DNA of 64,000 bases from Chaetoderma sp. LZ-2023a (lineage: Eukaryota > Mollusca > Caudofoveata > Chaetodermatida > Chaetodermatidae). The notes beneath the pieces were generated by a model that did no database searches, was not told where the DNA came from, and saw only the letters and a program-made list of their open reading frames with translations. This document shows, piece by piece, positions 23,333-33,852 of this stretch. Position numbers and translations under genes: made by a program. The stretch is taken from assembly GCA_034401795.1 (NCBI GenBank), contig CM067372.1, positions 39,894,520 to 39,958,519 on the forward strand, read 5' to 3'. Position 1 is the stretch's first letter; every line of letters starts with the position of its first letter.

Positions 23333-26300
23333 TACAGGTGGATACCACGCACATAACAGCCCACAGGGGGATACCGCACACAGGACATGCTACAGGGGGA
23401 TACTACAGACAGAACAGGCTACACGGGGATACCACACACAGAACAGGCTACACGGGGATACCACACACAGAACAGGCTACAGGGGGATACTATACACACA
23501 GAGAACAGGCTACAGGGGATACTACACAAAGAGAACAGGCTACATAGCGATACCACACACAGGACATGCTACATGGGGATACCGCACACAGAGAATAGGC
23601 TACAGGGAATACCACACACAGAACAGGCTACAGGGGGATACTACAGACAGAACAGGCTACACGGGGATACCACGCACATAACAGGCTACACGGGGATACC
23701 ACGCACATAACAGGCTACACGGGGATACCACGCACATAACAGGCTACAGGGGGATACTATACACACAAAGAACAGGCTACAGGGGCTACTACACACAGGG
23801 AACAGGCTACATGGAGGATACCACACACAGGACATGCTACATGGAGGATACTACACACAGAGAACAGGCAACATGGAGGATACCACACACAGAACAGGCT
23901 ACAGGGGAATACTACACACATAGAACAGGCTACAGGGGGATATTACACACAGAGAACAGGCTACAGGGGATATCACACACAGAGAACAGGCTACAGGGGA
24001 TACTACACACAGAACAGGCTACAGGGGAATACTACACACAGAAAACAGGCTAAGGGGGATACTGCACACAGAGAACAGGCTACAGGGGATATCACACACA
24101 GAGAACAGGCTACATGGGATACTACACACAGAACAGGCTACAGGGATATACTACACACAGAGAACAGGCTACAGGGAATACCACACACAGAGAACAGGAT
24201 ACATGGGATACTACACACGGAACAGGCTACGGGGGGATACCACACACAGAGAATAGGCTACAGGGGATACCACACACAGAGAACAGGCTACAGGGGAATA
24301 CCACACACAGAGAACAGGCTACATGGGGATACTACACACAGAACAGGCTACAGGGGGATACCACACAGCGAGAACAGACTACAGGGGATACCACACACAG
24401 TGAACAGGATACCACACACAGAACAGGCGAAAGGGGATACTACACACAGAACAGGCTACAGGGGATACCACACACAGAGAACAGGCTACAGGGAAACACA
24501 CATAGAACAGGATACAGGGGATACCACACAGAGAGAACAGACTACATGGGAACACACACACCGAACATGCTAGAGGAGATACTACACACAGAACTGGCTA
24601 CATGGGGATACCACACACACAGAACAGGCTACAGGGGATACCACACACAGAACAGGCTACAGGGGGATACCACACACTGAACATGCTACATGGAGATACC
24701 ACACAGGGAACAGCCTACAGGGGGGGGGGGTACTACACACAGAACAGGCTACATGGGGATACCACACAGAGCAGGCTACATGGGGATACTACACACAGCA
24801 CAGGCTAAAGTGGGATACTACACACAGAGAACAGGTTACAGGGGATACCACACACAGAGAACAGGATACCACGCACAGAACAGGCGACATGGGATACTAC
24901 ACACAGAACAGGCTACAGGGGATACCACACACAGAGGACAGGCTACAGGGGAACACACATATAACAGGATACAGGGGATACCACACACAGATAATAGACT
25001 CCAGGGGAACACACACACCGAACAGGCTAGAGGGGATACTACACACAGAACGGGCTACATGGGGATACCACACCCAGAACAGGCTACAGGGGATACCACA
25101 CACATAGAACAGGCTACAGTGGATATCACACATAGAACAGGTTACAGGGGATACCACACACAAAACAGGCTATAGGGGATACTACACACAGAACAGGCTA
25201 TAGGGGATACCACACACAGAGAACATGCTAAAGAGGAACACACATAGAATAGGATACAGGGGATACCACACACAGAGAACAAACTACAGGGGAACACACA
25301 CACACCGAACAGGCTAGAGGGGATACAACACACAGAACGGGCTACATGGGGATACCACACACAGAACGGGCTACAGCGGATACCACACAGATAGAACAGG
25401 CTACAGGGGATACCACACACAGAACAGGCTACAGGGGATACCACACACAGAACAGGCTACAGGGGATACCACACACAGAACAGGCTACAGGGGAATACTA
25501 CACACAGAAAACAGGCTAAGGGGGATACTGCACACAGAGAACAGGCTACAGGGGATATCACACACAGAGAACAGGCTACATGGGTTACTACACACAGAAC
25601 AGGCTACAGGGATATACTACACACAGAGAACAGGCTACAGGGGATACCACACACAGAGAACATGATACATGGGATACTACACACGGAACAGGCTACAGGG
25701 GGATACCACACACAGAGAACAGGCTACGGAGGGATAACACACACAGAGAATAGACTACAGGGGATACCACACACAGAGAACAGGCTACAGGGGAATACCA
25801 CACACAGAGAACAGGCTACATGGGGATACTACACACAGAACAGGCTACAGGGGAATACTACACACAGAAAACAGGCTAAGGGGGATACTGCACACAAAGA
25901 ACAGGCTACAGGGGAATACTACACACATAGAACAGGCTACAGGGGGATATTACACACAGAGAACAGGCTACAGGGGATATCACACACAGAGAACAGGCTA
26001 CAGGGGATACCACACACAGAACATGATACAGGGGAATACTACACACAGAAAACAGCATAAGGGGGATACTGCACACAGAGAACAGGCTACAGGGGATATC
26101 ACACACAGAGAACAGGCTACATGGGATAATACACACAGAACAGGCTACAGGGATATACTACACACAGAGAACAGGCTACAGGGAATACCACACACAGAGA
26201 ACCGGATACATGGGATACTACACACGGAACAGGCTACAGGGGGATACCACACACAGAGAATAGGCTACAGGGGATACCACACACAGAGAACAGGCTACAG

Positions 26301-28719
26301 GGGAATACCACACACAGAGAACAGGCTACATGGGGATACTACACACAGAACAGGCTACAGGGGGATACCACACAGCGAGAACAGACTACAGGGGATACCA
26401 CACACAGTGAACAGGATACCACACACAGAACAGGCGAAAGGGGATACTACACACAGAACAGGCTACAGGGGATACCACACACAGAGAACAGGCTACAGGG
26501 AAACACACATAGAACAGGATACAGGGGATACCACACACAGAGAACAGAGTACATGGGAACACACACACCGAACATGCTAGAGGAGATACTACACACAGAA
26601 CGGGCTAAATGGGGATACCACACACAGAACAGGCTACAGGGGATACCACACACAGAGAACAGGCTACAGGGGATACCACACACAGAACAGGCTACAGGGG
26701 GATACCACACACAGAACATGCTACATGGAGAAACCACACAGAGAACAGGCTACAGGGGGGTGGGGGTGGTACTACACACAGAACAGGCTACATGGGGATA
26801 CCACACAGAGAACAGGCTACAGGGGGATACCACACACAGAGCAGGCTACATGGGGATACTACACACAGAACAGGCTAAAGTGGGATAGTACACACAGAGA
26901 ACAGGTTACAGGGGATACCACACACAGAGAACAGGATACAGGGGAACACACATATAACAGGATACAGGGGATACCACACACAGATAATAGACTCCAGGGG
27001 AACACACACACCGAACAGGCTAGAGGGGATACTACACACAGAACGGGCTACATGGGGATACCACACCCAGAACAGGCTACAGGGGATACCACACACAGAG
27101 AACAGGCTACAGTGGATACCACACACAGAACAGGTTACAGGGGATACCACACACAAAACAGGCTACAGGGGATACTACACACAGAACAGGCTACAGGGGA
27201 TACCACACACAGAGAACATGCTAAAGAGGAACACACATAGAGTAGGATAAGGGGATACCACACACAGAGAACAGACTACAGGGGAACACACACACACCGA
27301 ACAGGCTAGAGGGGATACTACACACAGAACGGGCTACATGGGGATACCACACCCAGAACAGGCTACATGGGATACCACACACAGAGAACAGGCTACAGTG
27401 GATACCACACACAGAACAGGTTACAGGGGATACCACACACAAAACAGGCTACAGGGGATACTACACACAGAACAGGCTACAGGGGATACCACACACAGAG
27501 AACATGCTAAAGAGGAACACACATAGAATAGGATAAGGGGATACCACACACAGAGAACAGACTACAGGGGAACACACACACACCGAACAGGCTAGAGGGG
27601 ATACAACACACAGAACGGGCTACATGGGGATACCACACACAGAACGGGCTACAGCGGATACCACACAGATAGAACAGGCTACAGGGGATACCACACACAG
27701 AACAGGCTACAGGGGATACCACACACAGAACATGCTTCAGGGGATACCACACACAGAACAGGCTACAGGGGAATACTACACACAGAAAACAGGCTAAGGG
27801 GGATACTGCACACAGAGAACAGGCTACAGGGGATATCACACACAGAGAACAGGCAACATGGGATACTACACACACACAACAGGCTACAGGGATATACTAC
27901 ACACAGAGAACAGGCTACAGGGGATACCACACACAGAGAACATGATACATGGGTTACTACACACAGAACGGGCTACAGCGGATACCACACAGATAGAACA
28001 GGCTACAGGGGATACCACACACAGGACAGGCTACAGGGGATACCACACACAGAACATGCTACAGGGGATACCACACACAGAACAGGCTACAGGGGAATAC
28101 TACACACAGAAAACAGGCTAAGGGGGATACTGCACACAGAGAACAGGCTACAGAGGATATCACACACAGAGAACAGGCTACATGGGATACTACACACAGA
28201 ACAGGCTACAGGGATATACTACACACAGAGAAAAGGCTACAGGGGATACCACACACAGAGAACATGATACATGGGATACTACACACGGAACAGGCTACAG
28301 GGGGATACCACACACAGAGAACAGGCTACGGTGGGATAACACACACAGAGAATAGACTACAGGGGATACCACACACAGAGAACAGGCTACAGGGGAATAC
28401 CACACACAGAGAACAGGCTACATGGGGATACTACACACAGAACAGGCTACAAGGGGATACCACACAGCGAGAACAGACTACAGGGGATACCACACACAGT
28501 GAAGAGGATACCACACACAGAACAGGCGACAGGGGATACTACACACAGAACAGGCTACAGGGGATACCACACACAGAGAACAGGCTACAGGGGAACACAC
28601 ATAGAACAGGATACAGGGGATACCACACACAGAGAACAAACTACAGGGGAACACACACACACCGAACAGGCTAGAGGAGATACTACACACAGAACGGGCT
28701 ACATGGGGATACCACACCA

Positions 28720-30051
28720 ATACAAACCACACAATCAGTCAACCTTACAGAAGAACACACAACTACAACGCACAACCCAACAGCAACCACCCCGCCGTCA
28801 CCACCACCACCACAACAATCGGCCACCTCTGCAGCCACTACTAACACCACCACATTAACAACAAAAGCACACACGGATGCAGAAACACAGACACGCCTAC
28901 CACCAATCTTCAGCAAAGACGATTTAGAGCACCCTGTCAACCAACAGCACGAAAAAACATTTCAGCAACTATACAAATCCCTATACAAAACAGAACAACT
29001 GCAGCACCACATACAGAACATAGAACATGCCATCAAGAACAACACACATATCGTTAAGCCAGACATAGCACTAGCCATCGTAGACCCCAACACAGAAACC
29101 ACTGCAGAGATCGACTCGATCTTAAAAGCCGCGGCTAACAGCATCCAACACGCAATCCTAGAATATTACTACAAAAAACTACACTACCACAAACAGCAAG
29201 CACACATAATTGAAGGGAATCTGTTAGACTCACACACATATGAAGCGGACAGAGCTGTTGCTAAGGCACACAGGATAGCTGCTAAGTTCGCCACAACCAG
29301 CATAAAGACACACACAACAAACACAAACAGGACACACAATGACACACACAAACAAAGCACACAAAACCCGGTCATGCGAAAGGCAAACATCCCGCCTTTG
29401 ATGGATCTACAACATCAAATAAACCACACGCAGAAGCAAGTACACCCAGCACATCACGCACCAACAGAGAGACGCCACAGACCACCGCTGTTGCCAACAC
29501 CTCAACCAGCACAAAGACAACACACACAGCAAAACCCACATACATACACAAGACCACAAACACCACAGAACAACCAAACCACAACTCAATGGTTTAGACC
29601 TACACAGCTCAAACAGCAACCACAGATCAACACAGATAGACAACCGAGGAGTAACCCACTTCCCCTGCCAAAAAACGGGGGAGCACCACACATACAGAAC
29701 AAACCACATTCACCACAAACCACCTTCAAACCAGGGCAAGTTGGACCAAAACAAACATCACAAACCAACCGCCACTACACAAACAACCGACACTTTATAA
29801 TACCCTACTCAAGACAACCACCTCCCATCCACCACGCACATCCATCACCACCAAGAGAGCAGATGTACCTTCCCAGAACACAACCTATCACACACTCAAC
29901 ACACCAACCCAGAACCCAACCCATCCAAACAACATCACAGACAAGTACAAGCACACCACAAACCAAATCATATGCCGAAGCCATAAAACAATCCAAAAAC
30001 GAAAATGTGAAAAAAATACTCTTAGAAATAATCGGCCAATTAGACGTTTAA
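28720..30051 (+). CDS. Penelope-like element ORF1 (no upstream Met)
   Basis: Open without a stop from inside the satellite (28,675) to TAA at 30,049-30,051, giving 443 residues from 28,720. The first in-frame ATG is only at 29,374, which would leave 225 residues. The first ~60 residues are Thr/Pro/Gln-rich. A helical, charged segment (KTFQQLYKSLYKTEQLQHHI and onward) could be a coiled coil. The remainder is Pro/His/Gln/Thr-rich, ending SYAEAIKQSKNENVKKILLE. I recognise no nucleic-acid-binding motif. It precedes ORF2 in a different frame, so it is either a separate structural protein or the N-terminal part of a polyprotein broken by a one-base change or made by -1 frameshifting. The missing early Met suggests 5' truncation or an unusual start. 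Confidence 0.6.
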   Translation: MQTTQSVNLTEEHTTTTHNPTATTPPSPPPPQQSATSAATTNTTTLTTKAHTDAETQTRLPPIFSKDDLEHPVNQQHEKTFQQLYKSLYKTEQLQHHIQNIEHAIKNNTHIVKPDIALAIVDPNTETTAEIDSILKAAANSIQHAILEYYYKKLHYHKQQAHIIEGNLLDSHTYEADRAVAKAHRIAAKFATTSIKTHTTNTNRTHNDTHKQSTQNPVMRKANIPPLMDLQHQINHTQKQVHPAHHAPTERRHRPPLLPTPQPAQRQHTQQNPHTYTRPQTPQNNQTTTQWFRPTQLKQQPQINTDRQPRSNPLPLPKNGGAPHIQNKPHSPQTTFKPGQVGPKQTSQTNRHYTNNRHFIIPYSRQPPPIHHAHPSPPREQMYLPRTQPITHSTHQPRTQPIQTTSQTSTSTPQTKSYAEAIKQSKNENVKKILLEIIGQLDV

Positions 30052-32375
30052 CATCAGGTACACAACTACAAAAACGCAGAAAACAACGCATCATCAACAA
30101 ACAAAAAACAACACCAGATATTGTCGTTAACCTGTCCAACCACAAACTTACCAAAACAGAAAATTCCGTTCTAAACAAAGGCCTTTCATTTGTACCCACA
30201 CCACACCACATATCACCAGACACACAAATACATTGCATAGATCAATTCATCAGGAAGTTAGAATGCAAATACTACTTTTACAGCAACAACCTTGAAAAAC
30301 CCACAGCACCATCCAAATTCAAACTACCCTCAGAATGGAGACCAAGCACAACACCCAATGCCATCAACAAACTCCGGGCATCACTCACCAAGCTTATCAC
30401 CAAACCACCCGACAAGTCACGACGATCCAACATCACACACCATGAGAAAACAGCCCTCAAAACATTAGCTAATAACACAAACATAGTCATCAGACCAGCA
30501 GACAAAGGCTCCGCAATAGTCATTCTCAACAAAACAGACTACATTGCAGAAGTACACAGACAACTTACAGATGTCGCATACTACACCAAACTCAGTGAAA
30601 ATCCCACTTTAGAATATAAAGACACCATAGATGCATACATTAACGAACTTCTAATCACCGGAGCCATCACAGGACAGACACACAGATATCTCACCGAATT
30701 CAAAGTCAGAACTCCGCGCATCTACATTAACCCTAAGATACACACAGGCAGAATACCTCCTCCCGGACGCCCGATTGTATCCAACTGCGATAGCCCCACG
30801 TCACGCATTAATGAATTCACAGACCACCTACTAAAAGACACGGAAAATGATATCCCAAATCTACTACGAGACACCACTGCATTCATCCAACATATAGAAA
30901 ACACTACAGTGGATGCTGGCTCAATCCTATGCACAATGGATGTCAGATCACTATACACAAACATCCCACACGAAGAAGGCATACAGATTGTCACAGAACA
31001 TTACAGACATACACTTGAAAAAACAAACACAAACAACAATAACCACACACCTGCACACATCTACCCAGACGAATTGGCCCAAATAATGAGATACATTCTT
31101 ACAAAAAACAGCTTCCAATTCAATGAAGACTACTACATACAAACACATGGAACAGCCATGGGAGCCAAGTTTGCTGTCAAATATGCTAACATTTACGTGT
31201 ACACCATAGTAAGCAGAATGTTATCAACATGGATGGGCAGCACTCCATCTCACTTAGTTAGATACATAGATGACATATTTTTCATTTGGAACACCAGTGA
31301 GAACGAACTACTTGAATTTCACGCACACATGAATAAAGAGCATCCCACAATAAAATTTGACTTGGAATATTCAACGGAAAAAATCCCATTTTTGGACACA
31401 ATGGTATACAAAGAAGATAACGAACTTAAACTGGACCTATACAGAAAACCTACAGACAAACAACAGTATCTTCACAAACAATCAAGCCACCCTAAAAACA
31501 CAAAACATTCCATAATCTACAGCCAAGCATTAAGATACAAACGCATCATCACAGATCCTACTAGATTAAAACAACGCACACAGGAACTCACAGATGCATT
31601 CATCCACCGGGGATACAAAGAGACAGAAATTAAAGCAATCATAGAAAAAACCGAGAACACACAGAGAGAAGACATTCTTTACAAACAACCCACACAAAAA
31701 CAGCCTAGGCCAGCTTGCATACTACAATACCACCCATCATTAGAACACATAGGCAAATCCATTCGAACCTACTGGGAAAAGTACATCTTGTCTTCACCAA
31801 TCTTAGCACCAATTTTTCCCAACTACCCAGTAGTAGCATTCAAGAAAAATAAAAGCATTAGGGACCACCTAGTCCACTCTAGCCTAATTAAAATAAAAAA
31901 TCCAGATGCTAACAATAAGATCGTACCGACACCAAATGACACTCACGACATAGTAGGGACACTCCGACAATGCAACAACAACAATTGCATCACATGCAAA
32001 CAATACATGAACACTGCTGACAAATTCACCAGTTTCGTCACTGGTAAAGACTACAAAATCAACACACAAATGAGCTGCAATACCACCAACATTATTTACC
32101 TCATAGAATGCAAACAATGCAGCTCTCAATACATAGGAGAAACAAGTCAAACACTCAGCAAACGACTCACACAACATATCCATGCAATCCGACACCAAAC
32201 AGACACGAGAATCTCATGGCATTTCAACCATCCAAGACATTCTATGAAAGACATCACGATAAGACCAATTGAAAGAATTTTTACAGATAACAAAAAACTA
32301 AGATTAAACAGAGAACACTACTGGATCAAAGAACTCAAAACGATGCACCCGTTCGGAATAAACAAAAAAGCATAA
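30051..32375 (+). CDS. Penelope-like reverse transcriptase with GIY-YIG endonuclease
   Basis: Copies the element's RNA into DNA at a nick made by its own endonuclease. There is no stop over 774 codons. The frame is also open upstream of 30,051, overlapping ORF1. Numbering from 30,051: LNKGLSFVPTP lies near residue 43, RPADKGSAIVIL is a finger motif, GRPIVSNCDSPTSR follows, and motif A is MDVRSLYTNIP at 296. Motif B is GTAMGAKF at 367 and motif C is RYIDDIFFIW at 404, with FLDTMVY and LYRKPTDKQQYL after it. A cysteine knuckle CNNNNCITC is followed by the GIY-YIG domain: IIYLIEC at ~681, QYIGETSQ at ~693, then KRLTQH. The C-terminus is REHYWIKELKTMHPFGIN. All catalytic residues that I can check are present and the length fits the family. 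No ATG opens the frame near its start, which fits fusion to ORF1 by frameshifting. Confidence 0.93.
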   Translation, partial: TSGTQLQKRRKQRIINKQKTTPDIVVNLSNHKLTKTENSVLNKGLSFVPTPHHISPDTQIHCIDQFIRKLECKYYFYSNNLEKPTAPSKFKLPSEWRPSTTPNAINKLRASLTKLITKPPDKSRRSNITHHEKTALKTLANNTNIVIRPADKGSAIVILNKTDYIAEVHRQLTDVAYYTKLSENPTLEYKDTIDAYINELLITGAITGQTHRYLTEFKVRTPRIYINPKIHTGRIPPPGRPIVSNCDSPTSRINEFTDHLLKDTENDIPNLLRDTTAFIQHIENTTVDAGSILCTMDVRSLYTNIPHEEGIQIVTEHYRHTLEKTNTNNNNHTPAHIYPDELAQIMRYILTKNSFQFNEDYYIQTHGTAMGAKFAVKYANIYVYTIVSRMLSTWMGSTPSHLVRYIDDIFFIWNTSENELLEFHAHMNKEHPTIKFDLEYSTEKIPFLDTMVYKEDNELKLDLYRKPTDKQQYLHKQSSHPKNTKHSIIYSQALRYKRIITDPTRLKQRTQELTDAFIHRGYKETEIKAIIEKTENTQREDILYKQPTQKQPRPACILQYHPSLEHIGKSIRTYWEKYILSSPILAPIFPNYPVVAFKKNKSIRDHLVHSSLIKIKNPDANNKIVPTPNDTHDIVGTLRQCNNNNCITCKQYMNTADKFTSFVTGKDYKINTQMSCNTTNIIYLIECKQCSSQYIGETSQTLSKRLTQHIHAIRHQTDTRISWHFNHPRHSMKDITIRPIERIFTDNKKLRLNREHYWIKELKTMHPFGINKKA

Positions 32376-32380
32376 CACAC

Positions 32381-32878
32381 TCACTCACTCACCCACCCAC
32401 CCACCTACCCACCCACCCACCCACCCACCCACCCACCCACCCACCCACCCACCCACCCACCCACCCACCCACCCACCCACCCCCTCCCACCCACCCACCC
32501 ACTCACTCACTCACTCACTCACTCACTCACTCACTCACTCACTCACTCACTCACTCACTCACTCACTCACTCACTCACTCACTCACTCACTCACTCACTC
32601 ACTCACTCACTCACTCACTCACTCACTCACTCACTCACTCACTCACTCACTCACTCACTCACTCACTCACTCACTCACTCACTCACTCACTCACTCACTC
32701 ACTCACTCACTCACTCACTCACTCACTCACTCACTCACTCACTCACTCACTCACTCACTCACTCACTCACTCACTCACTCACTCACTCACTCACTCACTC
32801 ACTCACTCACTCACTCACTCACTCACTCACTCACTCACTCACTCACTCACTCACTCACTCACTCACTCACTCACTCAC
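32381..32878. repeat. (CCCA)n then (CTCA)n microsatellite, ~500 bp
   Basis: Begins six bases after the ORF2 stop. CTCA units, then about 27 CCCA units, then about 95 nearly perfect CTCA units from 32,501 to 32,878. One of the longest and purest simple repeats in the window. It lies in what would be the 3' UTR of the retroelement. Confidence 0.98.
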
Positions 32879-33016
32879 ACATAGGAGGTTTGACGGAAGT
32901 TTGCAGACTGGCAGGTATGCATAGGTAACTATGTAAATACCTGGGTCGGCGTTTTTAAATACTTAGGCTTCATAAATCAGTTCCGTCATTTTTGTATCTA
33001 ATAACAGATCCCTCGC

Positions 33017-33035
33017 ATACACACACACACACACA

Positions 33036-33103
<68 letters not shown>

Positions 33104-33104
33104 C
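33017..33104. repeat. (CA)n(CGCA)n(CA)n microsatellite
   Basis: Symmetrical: CA units, about 13 CGCA units, then CA units. Immediately followed by CGAGGTTTGATGGACACTAA, which resembles the sequence at 32,884. Confidence 0.95.
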
Positions 33105-33852
33105 GAGGTTTGATGGACACTAATGACCAGTATGCACACATAGATTCTGTCTAAGTGAGACATACAAAATCATTTATGCTGCTACAGGGGATACCACACA
33201 CAGAACAGGATACAGGGGATACCACACACCGAGAACAGGCTACAGGGGATACCACACACAGAGAACGGGCTACAGGGGATAGCACACACAGAACATGCTA
33301 CAGGAGATATCACACACAGAACAGGCTACAGGGGATACTACACACAGAGAACAGACTACATGGGGATACCACACACAGGACATGATACAGGGGATACTAC
33401 ACACAGAACAGGCTACATGGGGATACCACACAGAGAGCAAGCTACATGGGGATACAACACTGAGAACAGGGTACAGGGGGATACCACACACAGAACAGAC
33501 TACATGGGGATACCACACAGAGAACAGGCTACAGGGGGATACTACACATAGAACAGGCTACCTGGGGATACCACACAGAGAACAGGCTACAGGGGAATAC
33601 TACACACAGAACAGGCTACATGGGGATAGCACACAGAGAACAGGCTACATGGGGATACCACACACAGAACAGGCTACATGGGGATACTACACACAGAACA
33701 GGCTACATGTGGATACTACACAGAGAACATGCTACATGGGGATACAACACAGAGAACAGGCTACATAGGGATACCACACACAGAACAGGCTACAGGGGAA
33801 TACTACACACATAGAACAGGCTACAGGGTGATACTACACACAGAGAACAGGC

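Larger units (their letters stand above)
21230..24245. repeat. Tandem higher-order duplication, 1,511-bp offset
   Basis: Sequence from about 21,230 to 22,735 recurs at about 22,770 to 24,245 with offset 1,511. This includes the CGCA/CAGG microsatellite, the GGGGTGGGGATACCACATAC variant monomer, the internal 70-bp unique block and a CATAACAGGCTACACGGGG subfamily. Only a few substitutions and small indels separate the copies, so the duplication is recent. Confidence 0.85.
21086..28716. repeat. ~28-bp satellite array, left part
   Basis: The monomer consensus is GGGGATACCACACACAGAAC followed by AGGCTACA. Common variants are TAC for ACC (GATACTAC), an extra GA (CAGAGAAC), TGGG for AGGG, and short forms with GGAACACACATAGAACAGG. 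Monomer length ranges about 26-32 bp. Stops are rare, so long artificial His/Thr/Gln/Gly-rich reading frames run through it in all plus frames. Together with 33,183-38,913 it forms one domain split by the Penelope-like element. Confidence 0.95.
28717..33180 (+). mobile_element. Penelope-like retroelement inserted in the satellite
   Basis: The satellite stops inside a monomer at GGGGATACCACACC (28,717) and resumes at CTACAGGGGATACCACACAC (33,183). Between lie ORF1, the RT/GIY-YIG ORF2, a long CCCA/CTCA tract, about 130 bp of unique DNA, a CGCA tract and a further 76 bp. The coding strand is very rich in A and C, like the satellite. Neither long terminal repeats nor a full-length duplicate was seen. 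The exact 3' end is uncertain: a ~40-bp degenerate direct repeat (32,884-32,921 and 33,102-33,141) may mark it. Confidence 0.85.

Noticed and set aside
21036..28674. Many long plus-strand ORFs rich in His, Thr, Gln, Gly (HTQNRLQGDTTHREQAT type)
   Set aside because: They are translations of a stop-poor satellite monomer in every frame and shift frame with monomer length. No start, splice or domain evidence.
30909..32375. Starting the RT gene at 30,909 (GTG)
   Set aside because: The same frame is open far upstream and contains conserved RT finger motifs before that point, so this start would truncate the enzyme.
32381..32878. Telomeric repeat
   Set aside because: CTCA/CCCA units are tetranucleotides and not TTAGG or TTAGGG type; interstitial position next to a retroelement.
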